A DNA stretch of 64,000 nt from Rhizobiaceae bacterium (lineage in GTDB: Bacteria > Pseudomonadota > Alphaproteobacteria > Rhizobiales > Rhizobiaceae). Positions 8,773-16,506 of the stretch are shown one piece after another; position 1 is the first letter of the stretch, and each line of letters starts with the position of its first letter. The notes beneath the pieces are model-generated. The model made no database searches, was not told where the DNA came from, and was given only the letters and a program-made list of their open reading frames with translations. The position numbers were made by a program, and so were the translations under genes. Location of the stretch: the NCBI GenBank assembly GCA_905339215.1, contig CAJPFN010000025.1, positions 1 through 64,000 on the forward strand, in the 5' to 3' direction.

Positions 8773-9789
8773 TCAGTAAGCGTCGTGCTTCAGGCCGCAG
8801 GCCTTGCAGTAGGCCTCGTGGACCGGGCCGCGGCCGAGATGGTGGCGGAAGCTCTTCATCTCGGCGAAATAGGGGATCGGCGGGCGCACGGGCCGCTGCG
8901 GCGCGTCGTCGAAATCGTCGAATAGCGTCTGGACGGTGACGAGTACGCGCTCGGCGTCTTCACGATCCTTCCACCTGCCGAGATCGACCTTGTAGGCTGC
9001 GGCGAGATAGTCCATTCCGGCCTCCCACAGCGGCCGCGCCTCGTCAGTGACGTGCTGGAGATAGTCGCGCAGGTCGCGGACGTCGTCCTTGGTCGAGATC
9101 GGCCCGTGGCCGGCGACGATCGTCTCGACATCCATGTCGAGCACCCGGTCGCAGACGTCGATCCAGCGCTTCACCGGCCCGTACCAGGCGATCGACGTCC
9201 CTCCGGTAAACAGGATGTCGCCGGTATAAAGCACTTTGTCGTCGGGCACGTAGATCAGCGCATCGCCGAGTGAGTGCGACGGGCCAACCTCGATCAGCTG
9301 GACCTTCTTCGAGCCGACCATGATGTCCATGGACCCGGAAAAAGTCTCGGTCGGAGGGGTCAGCGTGATGCCGGAGAAGTCGAAGGGCCGGAAGCATTCG
9401 CGCATGAACACGCCGGCGCTGCCGAACTGCTCGGCGTTCATGCAAATATTCTGCACCAGGGCGGGGTCGAAGCGGGCGAAGTCGGTGACGGTGCCCTGCG
9501 TGGCGATGATGCGCGCGCCTTCGACGAGCTGGTTGCCGAAGGTATGGTCGCCGTCGGCGTGGGTGTTGACGAGGACGTCGATCTTCTTGGCGGCCGGGAT
9601 CGAGGCGCGGTAGGCCGCGAGCATCTCGCCGGTCAGCTTCAGGTCGAAAAGCGTGTCGACCATCAGGGTGGCGTCGCCGTCGACCACCAGGCCCGCATTC
9701 GACCAGCCCCAGCTGCCGTCGGGGACGAGATAGGCATAGCAGCCGTTTCCGAGGTCGTGCATGCCCTTGGTGTATTGCCATTTGGCCAT
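8773..9789 (-). CDS. MBL-fold metallo-hydrolase with variant HxDxDH motif
   Basis: The 338-residue protein has a metallo-beta-lactamase-fold core. The metal motif reads NTHADGDHTFGN (His77, Asp79, Asp81, His82), so the second histidine of the usual HxHxDH is an aspartate. Later metal-site candidates are in GPSHSLGDALIY, YTGDILFTGG and VAGHGPIS. It has no signal peptide and is probably cytoplasmic. The reaction is unknown; family members hydrolyse esters, lactones, thioesters and other bonds. The ATG at 9789 has AAGGAAAAG upstream, and the frame is open further 5' only as a shadow of dctM. It sits between the TRAP permease (17-base gap) and the dehydrogenase, so it probably acts on the imported compound or its product. 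Confidence 0.85.
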   Translation of the reverse strand: MAKWQYTKGMHDLGNGCYAYLVPDGSWGWSNAGLVVDGDATLMVDTLFDLKLTGEMLAAYRASIPAAKKIDVLVNTHADGDHTFGNQLVEGARIIATQGTVTDFARFDPALVQNICMNAEQFGSAGVFMRECFRPFDFSGITLTPPTETFSGSMDIMVGSKKVQLIEVGPSHSLGDALIYVPDDKVLYTGDILFTGGTSIAWYGPVKRWIDVCDRVLDMDVETIVAGHGPISTKDDVRDLRDYLQHVTDEARPLWEAGMDYLAAAYKVDLGRWKDREDAERVLVTVQTLFDDFDDAPQRPVRPPIPYFAEMKSFRHHLGRGPVHEAYCKACGLKHDAY

Positions 9790-9806
9790 CGGAACTTTTC
9801 CTTGTG

Positions 9807-11123
9807 TCAGATGAGGGCCGTGGCGAGCCACGGGAAGAGGAAGACGATGACGAGGACGAGGAGCATCATCGCGGCAAAGGGTGCCGCCCCGGCGAAGATG
9901 TCGCCGAGCGTGACCGGGCTGGTCGGTCCGAGCGTCGCCTTGACGACGAACACCGCAATGCCGAAGGGTGGCGTCAGAAGGCCGATCTCGACCGCCAGGA
10001 TGACCAGGACGCCGAGCCAGATCAGGTCGACGCCGGTGCTGACGAGGATCGGAACGGCGATCGGCAGCGTGAGCAGCATGATCGAGGCCGAGTCGAGGAT
10101 CGTGCCGAGCAGGATGACCACGAGCAGCAGCGCGATCAGGATGCCGGTCACGCCCATGCCGGAGTCGACGACCCAGTTGCCCAGCCATCCGGGCATGCCC
10201 GACATGGCGAGCATGCGCGAATAGAGGCTGGCGCCGATGATCAGGAAGCAGATCGAGGAGGTGGTGTGTCCGGTCTGGACTAGCACCTGCCAGAAGCTCG
10301 CCCAGGTGAGCCGCCGCTTCGCCAGCGAGATGAGCAGCGCGCCCAGCGCCCCCGCCGCGCCCGCTTCCGTCGGCGTGAAGTAGCCGCCGTAGATACCGCC
10401 CAGCACGAGGGCGACGAGAATCACGATCGGGGCGATCTTGCCTGCCATCTCGGCTAGGCCCATGTCCCGCGAGGTGTCCCAGTTCTGTTCCTTCGGCCCG
10501 CCGATGAAGGACGGCCACCAGCGGCCCATGGCGAAGATGCCGGCGCAGTAGACCAGCGACAGCAGGATGCCCGGCAGGACGCCGGCGATGAAAAGCGAGC
10601 CGACCGACTGCTCCGTCAGCACGCCGTAGAGGATGAACAGCAGGCTCGGCGGAATCAGCATGCCGAGGACGGATGAGCCGGCGACGACGCCGACGGCGAA
10701 GCGCGGCGTATAGCCGTGGCGGATCATCTCCGGCACGGCGACCTTGGTGAAGACGGCGGCCGACGCGATCGAGATGCCCGTGATGGCGGCGAACACCGCG
10801 TTGGCGGCGACGGTGGCGATGCCCAGCCCGCCGAGGATCCTGCGGAACACCTGGGCCGCAACCTCGAACGTGTCGCGGCCGATGCCGGCTACCGCGACGA
10901 GCAGGCCCATCAGCACGAACAGCGGCACGACGCCGAACAGGTAGTCGCTGATGGAGTCCTTGAAGGCCAGCACCAGCATGTTCGAGGCGATGTCGAAGTT
11001 GCCGCGCAGCACCCATACGCCGACGAAGGAGAGCAGGATCAGCGCGATGGCGACATGCATGCCCGAATAGATAAGGGCCAGCATGGCCGCGATGGAGAGG
11101 AAGGCGATGCCGATGCCGCTCAT
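9807..11123 (-). CDS. TRAP transporter large membrane subunit (DctM family)
   Basis: Large permease of a tripartite ATP-independent periplasmic transporter. These use a sodium or proton gradient to import carboxylates and related acids handed over by the periplasmic DctP protein. The 438-residue product is almost entirely hydrophobic, with about 12 membrane segments and typical family stretches such as VVPLFVLMGLLVA, SSVLGMLIPPSLLFILYG, YFTPTEAGAAGA, GTILDSASIMLLTLPI and EIGLLTPPFGIAVFV. The start ATG 11123 overlaps the dctQ stop by 4 bases. It is followed by the MBL-fold hydrolase and the dehydrogenase, probably co-transcribed. The substrate cannot be read from the sequence. Confidence 0.93.
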   Translation of the reverse strand: MSGIGIAFLSIAAMLALIYSGMHVAIALILLSFVGVWVLRGNFDIASNMLVLAFKDSISDYLFGVVPLFVLMGLLVAVAGIGRDTFEVAAQVFRRILGGLGIATVAANAVFAAITGISIASAAVFTKVAVPEMIRHGYTPRFAVGVVAGSSVLGMLIPPSLLFILYGVLTEQSVGSLFIAGVLPGILLSLVYCAGIFAMGRWWPSFIGGPKEQNWDTSRDMGLAEMAGKIAPIVILVALVLGGIYGGYFTPTEAGAAGALGALLISLAKRRLTWASFWQVLVQTGHTTSSICFLIIGASLYSRMLAMSGMPGWLGNWVVDSGMGVTGILIALLLVVILLGTILDSASIMLLTLPIAVPILVSTGVDLIWLGVLVILAVEIGLLTPPFGIAVFVVKATLGPTSPVTLGDIFAGAAPFAAMMLLVLVIVFLFPWLATALI

Positions 11124-11689
11124 GTCGCGCGCCCCGCAAAGGCCCGGGCATCGTCCCACGCCATGAGCAGGAACTGAACCGCGGTGGCGGCGATGCCGAG
11201 GAAGACGAGGACGTAGAGGGGCCACAGCGGGATCGTGAAGAAGCCCGGATTGCCCATGAAGTTGCGTTCCGGGCTCAGCCATGCGTGGACAACGCTCGGC
11301 CAATACTTCCAGGCGATCACGAACATCAGCAGGGCGCCGGCGAGGTGGAACAGCGCGAGCAGTCCGCGGCGAAGGCGCGGCGCGCGGCGCTGCAGGACGT
11401 TGAGCAGGACGTCGGAGCGCGTCATCGAGCCGGAGCGCAGCGTGTGGGCGAGCTGCAGGAAGACGATGCCGACGATTGAGAAGGAGACCAGTTCGGGCGT
11501 TCCGGCGATCGGCGCGCTGAGCGCGCCTCGGCCGAAGACGTCGGCATTGATCAGTACCATCAGGCCGATGATCCAGACCGTGCCGGCAGCGTTCATGACG
11601 CCGATCAGCCGGGCGAACGGACCGGTGGGCGCTGTCGGGGGTGGCGCGTCGTCGCGCGGTACAGCGGATTCACCCGCCATGGCGGTCAT
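11120..11689 (-). CDS. TRAP transporter small membrane subunit (DctQ family)
   Basis: Small permease of the TRAP system, which forms a complex with DctM in the inner membrane. The 189-residue protein has four predicted membrane segments (about 30-50, 65-80, 108-128 and 148-170). It carries the family-typical NADVFGRGALSAPIAGTPELVSFSIVGIV region split around segments 1-2. A soluble proline-rich N-terminus of about 25 residues precedes them. The start is ATG 11689; ATG 11680 is also possible. The stop overlaps dctM. It is separated from dctP by 90 bases holding a strong hairpin. Confidence 0.88.
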   Translation of the reverse strand: MTAMAGESAVPRDDAPPPTAPTGPFARLIGVMNAAGTVWIIGLMVLINADVFGRGALSAPIAGTPELVSFSIVGIVFLQLAHTLRSGSMTRSDVLLNVLQRRAPRLRRGLLALFHLAGALLMFVIAWKYWPSVVHAWLSPERNFMGNPGFFTIPLWPLYVLVFLGIAATAVQFLLMAWDDARAFAGRAT

Positions 11690-11717
11690 CTCCAGTGACG
11701 CGTTCGGCTCGAAAGCG

Positions 11718-11752
11718 GCGGATCCCCTCCAGCGGGAGCGGAGGGGATCCGC
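11718..11752 (-). terminator. Strong hairpin between dctP and dctQM (attenuator or mRNA stabiliser)
   Basis: Perfect 13-bp arms (GCGGATCCCCTCC at 11718-11730 and its complement at 11740-11752) with a 9-base loop. It follows dctP on the minus strand by 27 bases and precedes dctQ. There is no U-run after it, so full termination is doubtful. The usual explanation in transporter operons is partial read-through or 3'-end protection, giving more binding protein than permease. The role is inferred; the hairpin itself is certain. Confidence 0.6.
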
Positions 11753-11779
11753 TTGCGCGGCCAGCGCCGCGCGGGAGGA

Positions 11780-12853
11780 TCACTCCGCGAGGTAATCGCG
11801 TTCGTAGGTGAAACCGGCGGCCTTCAGGTTGTCGCGATAGGCCTCGAGAACCTTGCGGGCCGGTTCGCCGCGCGCTTCCGACGCCTTCATCCAGGCGGCC
11901 GACGGGTTGGGCAGGCTCTTGATCCAGGCCGAGCGTTCGGCCGCGTCGAACTCGACGATCGTGCCGCCATTGTCGACCAGGGTCTTCTTCGCCGCCTCGT
12001 AGCGGGCTTCCTGTTCGTCGAAATAGGCCTTGGTGTAGGCGGCCGCAGCGGTACGGAAGGCTGCCTTCACCTCGTCGTCGAACGTGTCCCACTGCTGCCT
12101 CGAGACGCCCATGCCGCCGATGTACATGGCGCCGAAATGGGTCATGTTCCAGTTGGGCGCGACCTCGTAGAGCTTCGCCGGGACGTTGGCCGTCATCCAG
12201 CCGATATTGCCGTCATAAACGCCTGTCTTGATGTCGTTGTAGAAGGTGACGTAGCTGCCCTGCACTCCGACGGCACCGGTGCCAGCCAGCCAGGCGAGAT
12301 TCGGGCCAGCGCCACCGAGCTTGACGCCGTTCATGTCGGCGATCTTGGCGAGCGGCTTGGTCGAGGCGATGTTGTAGTCGTCGATGGCGATGCCGCCGCC
12401 GATGTAGACGACGCCCGTCGCTTCCTGAAGCTTGTCGAGCGCGCCTTCGGTCTCGGTCAGCGCCTTTTCCACCGCCGTCGTGACGCCGCGCGCGTCGGCC
12501 GGGCCGAACGGCATGGCGTAGGTCAGGTTGAGAAGGCCCATCGTCGCCGGATTGAAGACGCCGCTCATCTGGCCGACGTCGATGATGCCCTGCTGGAAGG
12601 CCTCGACCTCGGAGCCGAGCTTGACGATCGTGCCGCCGTAGCCCTCGGTCCAGTTGATCTTGTACTTGCCGGTCTTGGCCAGCTCGGCGTCGACCGTCGG
12701 GATGAAGGTCGCCTTGACGTGCTTCACCCAGAGAAAGACCTCGGGATGGCCGGTGGCGATGGTGAGGTTGAGCACCTCCTGCGCCGAGACGGGCCCCGAG
12801 CCCAGCGCGAAGGCAATGGCGGCCACGCCGCCCAGAAATGCGTTGCGATACAT
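11780..12853 (-). CDS. TRAP transporter substrate-binding protein (DctP family)
   Basis: Periplasmic receptor that captures the substrate and hands it to DctQM. The 357-residue product has a Sec signal peptide (MYRN..., cleavage near VSAQE, residues 23-25) and a mature domain typical of DctP proteins. Segments such as GHPEVFLWVKHVKATFIP, GIIDVGQMSG and YIGGGIAIDDYNI are visible, and the conserved carboxylate-binding arginine is expected in the middle of the protein. The ATG at 12853 has GGGAGGAATAGG just upstream. First gene of the minus-strand operon, divergent from the TetR gene, which is its likely regulator. The ligand is unknown. Confidence 0.9.
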   Translation of the reverse strand: MYRNAFLGGVAAIAFALGSGPVSAQEVLNLTIATGHPEVFLWVKHVKATFIPTVDAELAKTGKYKINWTEGYGGTIVKLGSEVEAFQQGIIDVGQMSGVFNPATMGLLNLTYAMPFGPADARGVTTAVEKALTETEGALDKLQEATGVVYIGGGIAIDDYNIASTKPLAKIADMNGVKLGGAGPNLAWLAGTGAVGVQGSYVTFYNDIKTGVYDGNIGWMTANVPAKLYEVAPNWNMTHFGAMYIGGMGVSRQQWDTFDDEVKAAFRTAAAAYTKAYFDEQEARYEAAKKTLVDNGGTIVEFDAAERSAWIKSLPNPSAAWMKASEARGEPARKVLEAYRDNLKAAGFTYERDYLAE

Positions 12854-12932
12854 CCTATTCCTCCCATTTCAGACAGGCGGCACTCTCCATGCCGGCCGGT
12901 CCGTGGAACGAACGGTAGCAGATTTGAACAAG

Positions 12933-12961
12933 TTGACAAGAACTTTGATATGCCGTTCAAT
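12933..12961 (+). promoter_or_regulatory. Sigma-70-like promoter for the TetR gene in a divergent regulatory gap
   Basis: TTGACA (12933-12938), 17 bases, TTCAAT (12956-12961). Transcription would begin near 12968, upstream of the proposed TetR start at 13012 and just after the alternative ATG at 12964, which supports the later start. The same gap holds a TTGAAC/GTTCAA inverted pair (12924-12929 and 12955-12960) and a repeated ACAAG, which could be repressor contacts shared with the dctP promoter on the other strand. Confidence 0.5.
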
Positions 12962-13011
12962 TCATGCATTGCGACGAGGCTCCTCGACGCACGAAACGTC
13001 GTCTGGCGGAC

Positions 13012-13719
13012 ATGTCCAAAGCACGAAAAATACAGCAGGATCAAAAGATTGCTGCCTCCGAGACGACGCACCGCAACGCCGCGGCGACGCGGGCGAGGAT
13101 CGTCGAGGCCGCCGAGGCGGAGTTCGCCGATCATGGCTTCGACGGCGTCTCGGTTCGCCAGATCGCGCTGCGCGCGGACGTTCCGGTGGCGCTGATCAAC
13201 TATCACTTCGGCAGCAAGGAAGGACTGTACCGCGCCATCTTCGAGATGCGCGCGCCGATGATCGTCGACCAGCGCCTCGCCGGCCTGAGGCTCGCCGAGA
13301 TGGAGCCCGACACGGAACGCAAGGTCGAGATGATCGTCAAGGCCGTGCTGGTGCCCAACCTGCACATGAGGAGCACCGAGAAGAACTCGAGCTATTCGCG
13401 TATCCTGGCGCGCGAGGTCTCGGACCCCAAGTCGCACAACCGCAAGGTGATTGCCGAATTCTTCGATCCGGTCGCCCACAAGGTCATGGAGGCACTCCAT
13501 CGGGCTCTGCCCGACCGCTCGATCGAGGAGATCAACTGGGGCTATCAGGCGATGCTCGGCGCCATGGTCTACACCATGGCCGACACCGGCCGTATTAGCC
13601 GGATATCCGGCGGACGCTGCGATCCCGAGGACGAGATGGCGACGGCCACCTATCTGGTCGCCCTGTTCAAAGCGGCGCTGCTTCATGGGCGCCCGCAACC
13701 CGCTGCAAAGAAGGAATGA
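13012..13719 (+). CDS. TetR-family transcriptional regulator
   Basis: The 235-residue product has an N-terminal helix-turn-helix domain (about residues 28-75: RIVEAAEAEFADHG, VRQIALRADVP, LINYHFGSKEGLYRAIF) and a helical ligand-binding C-terminal domain. It is probably a repressor that responds to the transported acid or its CoA ester. I chose ATG 13012 because a promoter-like sequence places the transcript start near 12968; an in-frame ATG at 12964 would add 16 residues without a ribosome site. It is divergent from the TRAP operon and followed 55 bases later by the FAH-family hydrolase gene on the same strand, so it may control both. Confidence 0.88.
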   Translation: MSKARKIQQDQKIAASETTHRNAAATRARIVEAAEAEFADHGFDGVSVRQIALRADVPVALINYHFGSKEGLYRAIFEMRAPMIVDQRLAGLRLAEMEPDTERKVEMIVKAVLVPNLHMRSTEKNSSYSRILAREVSDPKSHNRKVIAEFFDPVAHKVMEALHRALPDRSIEEINWGYQAMLGAMVYTMADTGRISRISGGRCDPEDEMATATYLVALFKAALLHGRPQPAAKKE

Positions 13720-13774
13720 CCGCCGATCGCCCGGTTCGACGGCAGGCCGGAGAATTTTCCACTGGAGGAGACCG

Positions 13775-14761
13775 ATGAAGCTCGTAACGTATGAACGGAA
13801 AGGGAAGCCGCGCGCCGGTGTCCTCGTGGACGGCGACCGCAGGATCGTCGACCTCGCCGAAGCGCACAAGGAGGCGTTCGGCAAGAGCTACACGGCCTTC
13901 AAGTCGGTGCAGGACCTGATCGAGGCCGGCGACGAGGGGCTCGAGCGGGCGAAGGATACGGTGAAGAAGGGCCGGAAGGGCTCGTTCGCGAGGAAGGACG
14001 TGCGCCTGCTCGCGCCGGTGCCCGTCCCGGTCCAGATGCGCGACTGCCTGTGCTTCGAGACGCACCTGAAGCAGTCCTTCGCCGCGGCGCGGCGAGTGCG
14101 CGCCAACGCCGCTCCCGATCCCGAGGCGGCGATGAAGGAAATGGAGCGGACCGGCGTGCTGACCGTGCCGAAAACCTTCTACGAGCAGCCGATCTACTAC
14201 AAGGCGAACCGCTTCTCGGTGATCGGCACAGACCAGGACGTGCTCTGGCCGAGCTACTCCAAGCTGATGGATTTCGAACTCGAGTTCGGCTTCTACGTGC
14301 GCAAGAAGGGCGTCGACATCCCGAAGGAGAAGGCGCGCGACTACATCTACGGCTACACCATCTTCAACGACTTCTCAGCGCGCGACGCGCAGACCGTCGA
14401 GATGGGCGGCCAGCTCGGCCCGGCCAAGGGCAAGGACTTCGACTACGGCAACGCCATGGGCCCCTGCCTGGTGACGGCGGACGAGCTGAAGGACCCGTAC
14501 AGCCTGACCATGATCGCCCGCGTGAACGGCGAGGAGTGGGGCCGCGGCAGCACTTCCACCATGCACTGGAAGTTCGAGGACCTGATCGCCCATGTCTCGC
14601 GCTCGGAAACCATCTACCCCGGCGAGTTCTTCGGTTCCGGTACGGTCGGCAATGGTTGTGGGCTCGAACACATGAAGTTCCTCAAGCATGGCGACGTCGT
14701 CGAACTTGAGGTCGAGGGTATCGGCATCCTCAGGAACCGCGTGCTCGTCAGGGGGCAGTGA
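13775..14761 (+). CDS. Fumarylacetoacetate hydrolase (FAH) family protein
   Basis: FAH-fold enzymes hydrolyse, hydrate or decarboxylate acylpyruvates and 2-oxo acids made in aromatic and related catabolism. The 328-residue product has the family metal site in FELEFGFYV (Glu168, Glu170) and TIFNDFSARDAQ (Asp199). The C-terminal segment has the usual GTVGNGCGLE stretch and acidic loop. ATG 13775 is preceded by GGAGGAG; the open frame extends upstream into the TetR gene but without homologous sequence. It is followed by a hairpin and an acyl-CoA synthetase gene, and probably belongs to the same catabolic unit as the TRAP transporter. The substrate is not known. Confidence 0.9.
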   Translation: MKLVTYERKGKPRAGVLVDGDRRIVDLAEAHKEAFGKSYTAFKSVQDLIEAGDEGLERAKDTVKKGRKGSFARKDVRLLAPVPVPVQMRDCLCFETHLKQSFAAARRVRANAAPDPEAAMKEMERTGVLTVPKTFYEQPIYYKANRFSVIGTDQDVLWPSYSKLMDFELEFGFYVRKKGVDIPKEKARDYIYGYTIFNDFSARDAQTVEMGGQLGPAKGKDFDYGNAMGPCLVTADELKDPYSLTMIARVNGEEWGRGSTSTMHWKFEDLIAHVSRSETIYPGEFFGSGTVGNGCGLEHMKFLKHGDVVELEVEGIGILRNRVLVRGQ

Positions 14762-14774
14762 GGCGCTGAACGAC

Positions 14775-14813
14775 CTATCGTCTCCCTCTGGTTTCCCGGC
14801 CGGAGGGAGATAG
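14775..14813 (+). terminator. Hairpin after the FAH-family gene
   Basis: TCTCCCTC (14781-14788) pairs with GAGGGAGA (14803-14810), extended by CTA/TAG at the ends with a 3-base bulge. It lies 13 bases after the stop. No T-run follows, so it may be a weak terminator or a processing site between this gene and the acyl-CoA synthetase gene. Its right arm contains a GGAGGGAG that would otherwise look like a ribosome site. Confidence 0.4.
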
Positions 14814-14841
14814 TATTGCCGCGGACCAGCAGGGCTTGCCG

Positions 14842-16350
14842 ATGAATCTCTATTCCATGCTTGCTGACGCGATCCGCCGCCGTCCCGGCGAGGCCGCGAT
14901 CGTCCATGGCAGGCGGTCGCTGACCTATGCCGCGTTCGATCGCGCCGCGGCGGCGGTGGGCGACCACTACTGCTCTCTCGGCTGCGGCCGCGGCGACCGG
15001 GTGCTGCTCTTCCTCAAGAACGGTTTCGAATATCCGGTGCTGCTCCTGGCGGCGATCCGCGCCGGCATGGTCGTCGTGCCGGTCAACGCCAAGCTGCACC
15101 CGCGCGAAGTGGCCTGGATCGCCGGTGACGCGGCGCCGAAGGTGATCGTCACCCACGGCGAATATGTCGCCGCGATCGAGGAGGCACTGCCCGACGGCGT
15201 CGCTCCGACGATGGTGGCCATCGAGGACTTCGTCCTTCCGGTCGATGCCGGCGATGCGCCGCCGCCCAAGGACGCGGTGCCCGACGATCCGGCCTGGATC
15301 TTCTACACGTCGGGCACGACCGGAAAACCCAAGGGCGCGACGCTCACCCACCGCAACCTGATCGCCGCGACGGTCAACTGCCTCGCCGACATCTTTCCTT
15401 TCCACGCCACCGACCGCGTCCTGCATGTGGCCCCGCTTTCGCACGGCAGCGGGCTCTACTTCATCCCGTCGCTGGTCCGCGGCGCGGAGAACATCATCTG
15501 GGACAGGCAGAGCTTCCAGCCCGACGAGGTGTTGGATGCGGTGGCGGCGCGTGGCATCACCGTCTTCGCCTTCGTCGCGCCGACCATGATTGTGCGCATG
15601 CTCGACGCCCGCCCGCGCGACGACATCGGCTCGCTGCGCGGCGTCATCTACGGCGGCGCCACCATCCATCTCGAGCACCTGAAGGCGGCGGTAAAGCGCT
15701 TCGGCCCGATCTTTCACCAGCTCTACGGGCAGGGCGAGGCGCCGATGACGATCTCCTACCTGCCGGGCGCCGATCACGCCGACGCCGACGACGAGACGCT
15801 GCTGTCGGCCGGCTATGTCAGGGCGGGCGTCGAGGTGCGTCTCGTCGACGAGACCGGCCGGCCGGTGCCGCCGGGCGCGGACGGCGAGATCTGCGTGCGC
15901 GGCGACGTCGTCATGAAGGGCTACTGGGGCAATCCGGCGGCAACCGCCACGGCGATCCGCGACGGCTGGCTGCACACGGGCGATATCGGTCATTTCGATT
16001 CCGGCGGGCGGCTGCGCGTGCTCGACCGGCGCCACGACACGATCATTTCCGGCGGCACCAACATCTATCCGAAGGAGGTCGAGGACGTTATCGCGGCGCA
16101 TCCGGCGGTGCGCGAAGTGATATCGTTCGGCCTGCCCGACGACGAGTGGGGCGAGAGCGTCGCCGTGGCGATCGTCGCCGATCCGGCGCAGGTTCCGACG
16201 GCGGCCGACATTCTCGCCTTCTGCCGGGAAAGCCTGGCGAGCTTCAAGAAGCCGAAGCACGTCTTCTTCGTCGACGAACTGCCGAAGAGCGCCTACGGCA
16301 AGGTACTGCGCCGGACCCTTCGCGAGCAGTTCGCTCCGCAAAAGGGCTGA
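14842..16350 (+). CDS. AMP-forming acyl-CoA synthetase/ligase (ANL family)
   Basis: Activates a carboxylic acid to its acyl-CoA through an acyl-adenylate. The 502-residue product has the ATP loop YTSGTTGKPKG (155-165), the YGQGEAP adenine region, the hinge motif DGWLHTGDIGHFD and the C-terminal catalytic lysine in AYGKVLRR (Lys487). Length and motifs fit medium- or long-chain acyl-CoA or aryl-CoA ligases. ATG 14842 is preferred; an in-frame TTG lies 6 bases before it. Position beside the FAH hydrolase and TRAP genes suggests it activates the imported acid or a ring-cleavage product. Substrate choice cannot be made from sequence alone. Confidence 0.9.
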   Translation: MNLYSMLADAIRRRPGEAAIVHGRRSLTYAAFDRAAAAVGDHYCSLGCGRGDRVLLFLKNGFEYPVLLLAAIRAGMVVVPVNAKLHPREVAWIAGDAAPKVIVTHGEYVAAIEEALPDGVAPTMVAIEDFVLPVDAGDAPPPKDAVPDDPAWIFYTSGTTGKPKGATLTHRNLIAATVNCLADIFPFHATDRVLHVAPLSHGSGLYFIPSLVRGAENIIWDRQSFQPDEVLDAVAARGITVFAFVAPTMIVRMLDARPRDDIGSLRGVIYGGATIHLEHLKAAVKRFGPIFHQLYGQGEAPMTISYLPGADHADADDETLLSAGYVRAGVEVRLVDETGRPVPPGADGEICVRGDVVMKGYWGNPAATATAIRDGWLHTGDIGHFDSGGRLRVLDRRHDTIISGGTNIYPKEVEDVIAAHPAVREVISFGLPDDEWGESVAVAIVADPAQVPTAADILAFCRESLASFKKPKHVFFVDELPKSAYGKVLRRTLREQFAPQKG

Positions 16351-16352
16351 CA

Positions 16353-16386
16353 CGCCGCCGCGCGGTCCTGCCTTGCGCCGGCGGCG
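16353..16386 (+). terminator. GC-rich hairpin after the acyl-CoA synthetase gene
   Basis: CGCCGCCG (16353-16360) pairs with CGGCGGCG (16379-16386) across an 18-base loop, directly after the stop at 16350. No T-run follows, so it is a weak terminator candidate. The rest of the gap up to 16506 holds an AT-rich patch (about 16410-16450), where the promoter of the P-type ATPase gene is likely, but I could not define it. Confidence 0.3.
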
Positions 16387-16506
16387 ATGTGGCGCGGGTG
16401 CGCGTGAATGTCCTATTCATACGTTCACATACCGATATTAGATTGATCTAGTGGTGGATCCGGCTCGGTCCGGACGGCCGCGATTGTACCTTCCACCAGC
16501 GCCCTC

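Noticed and set aside
11753-13195. 480-codon plus-strand frame across dctP
   Set aside because: Shadow frame of dctP; it also runs through the divergent promoter gap.
16438-16450. TTGATC in the AT-rich patch, considered as half of an FNR/FixK box
   Set aside because: The second half (ATCAA at the right spacing) is missing.
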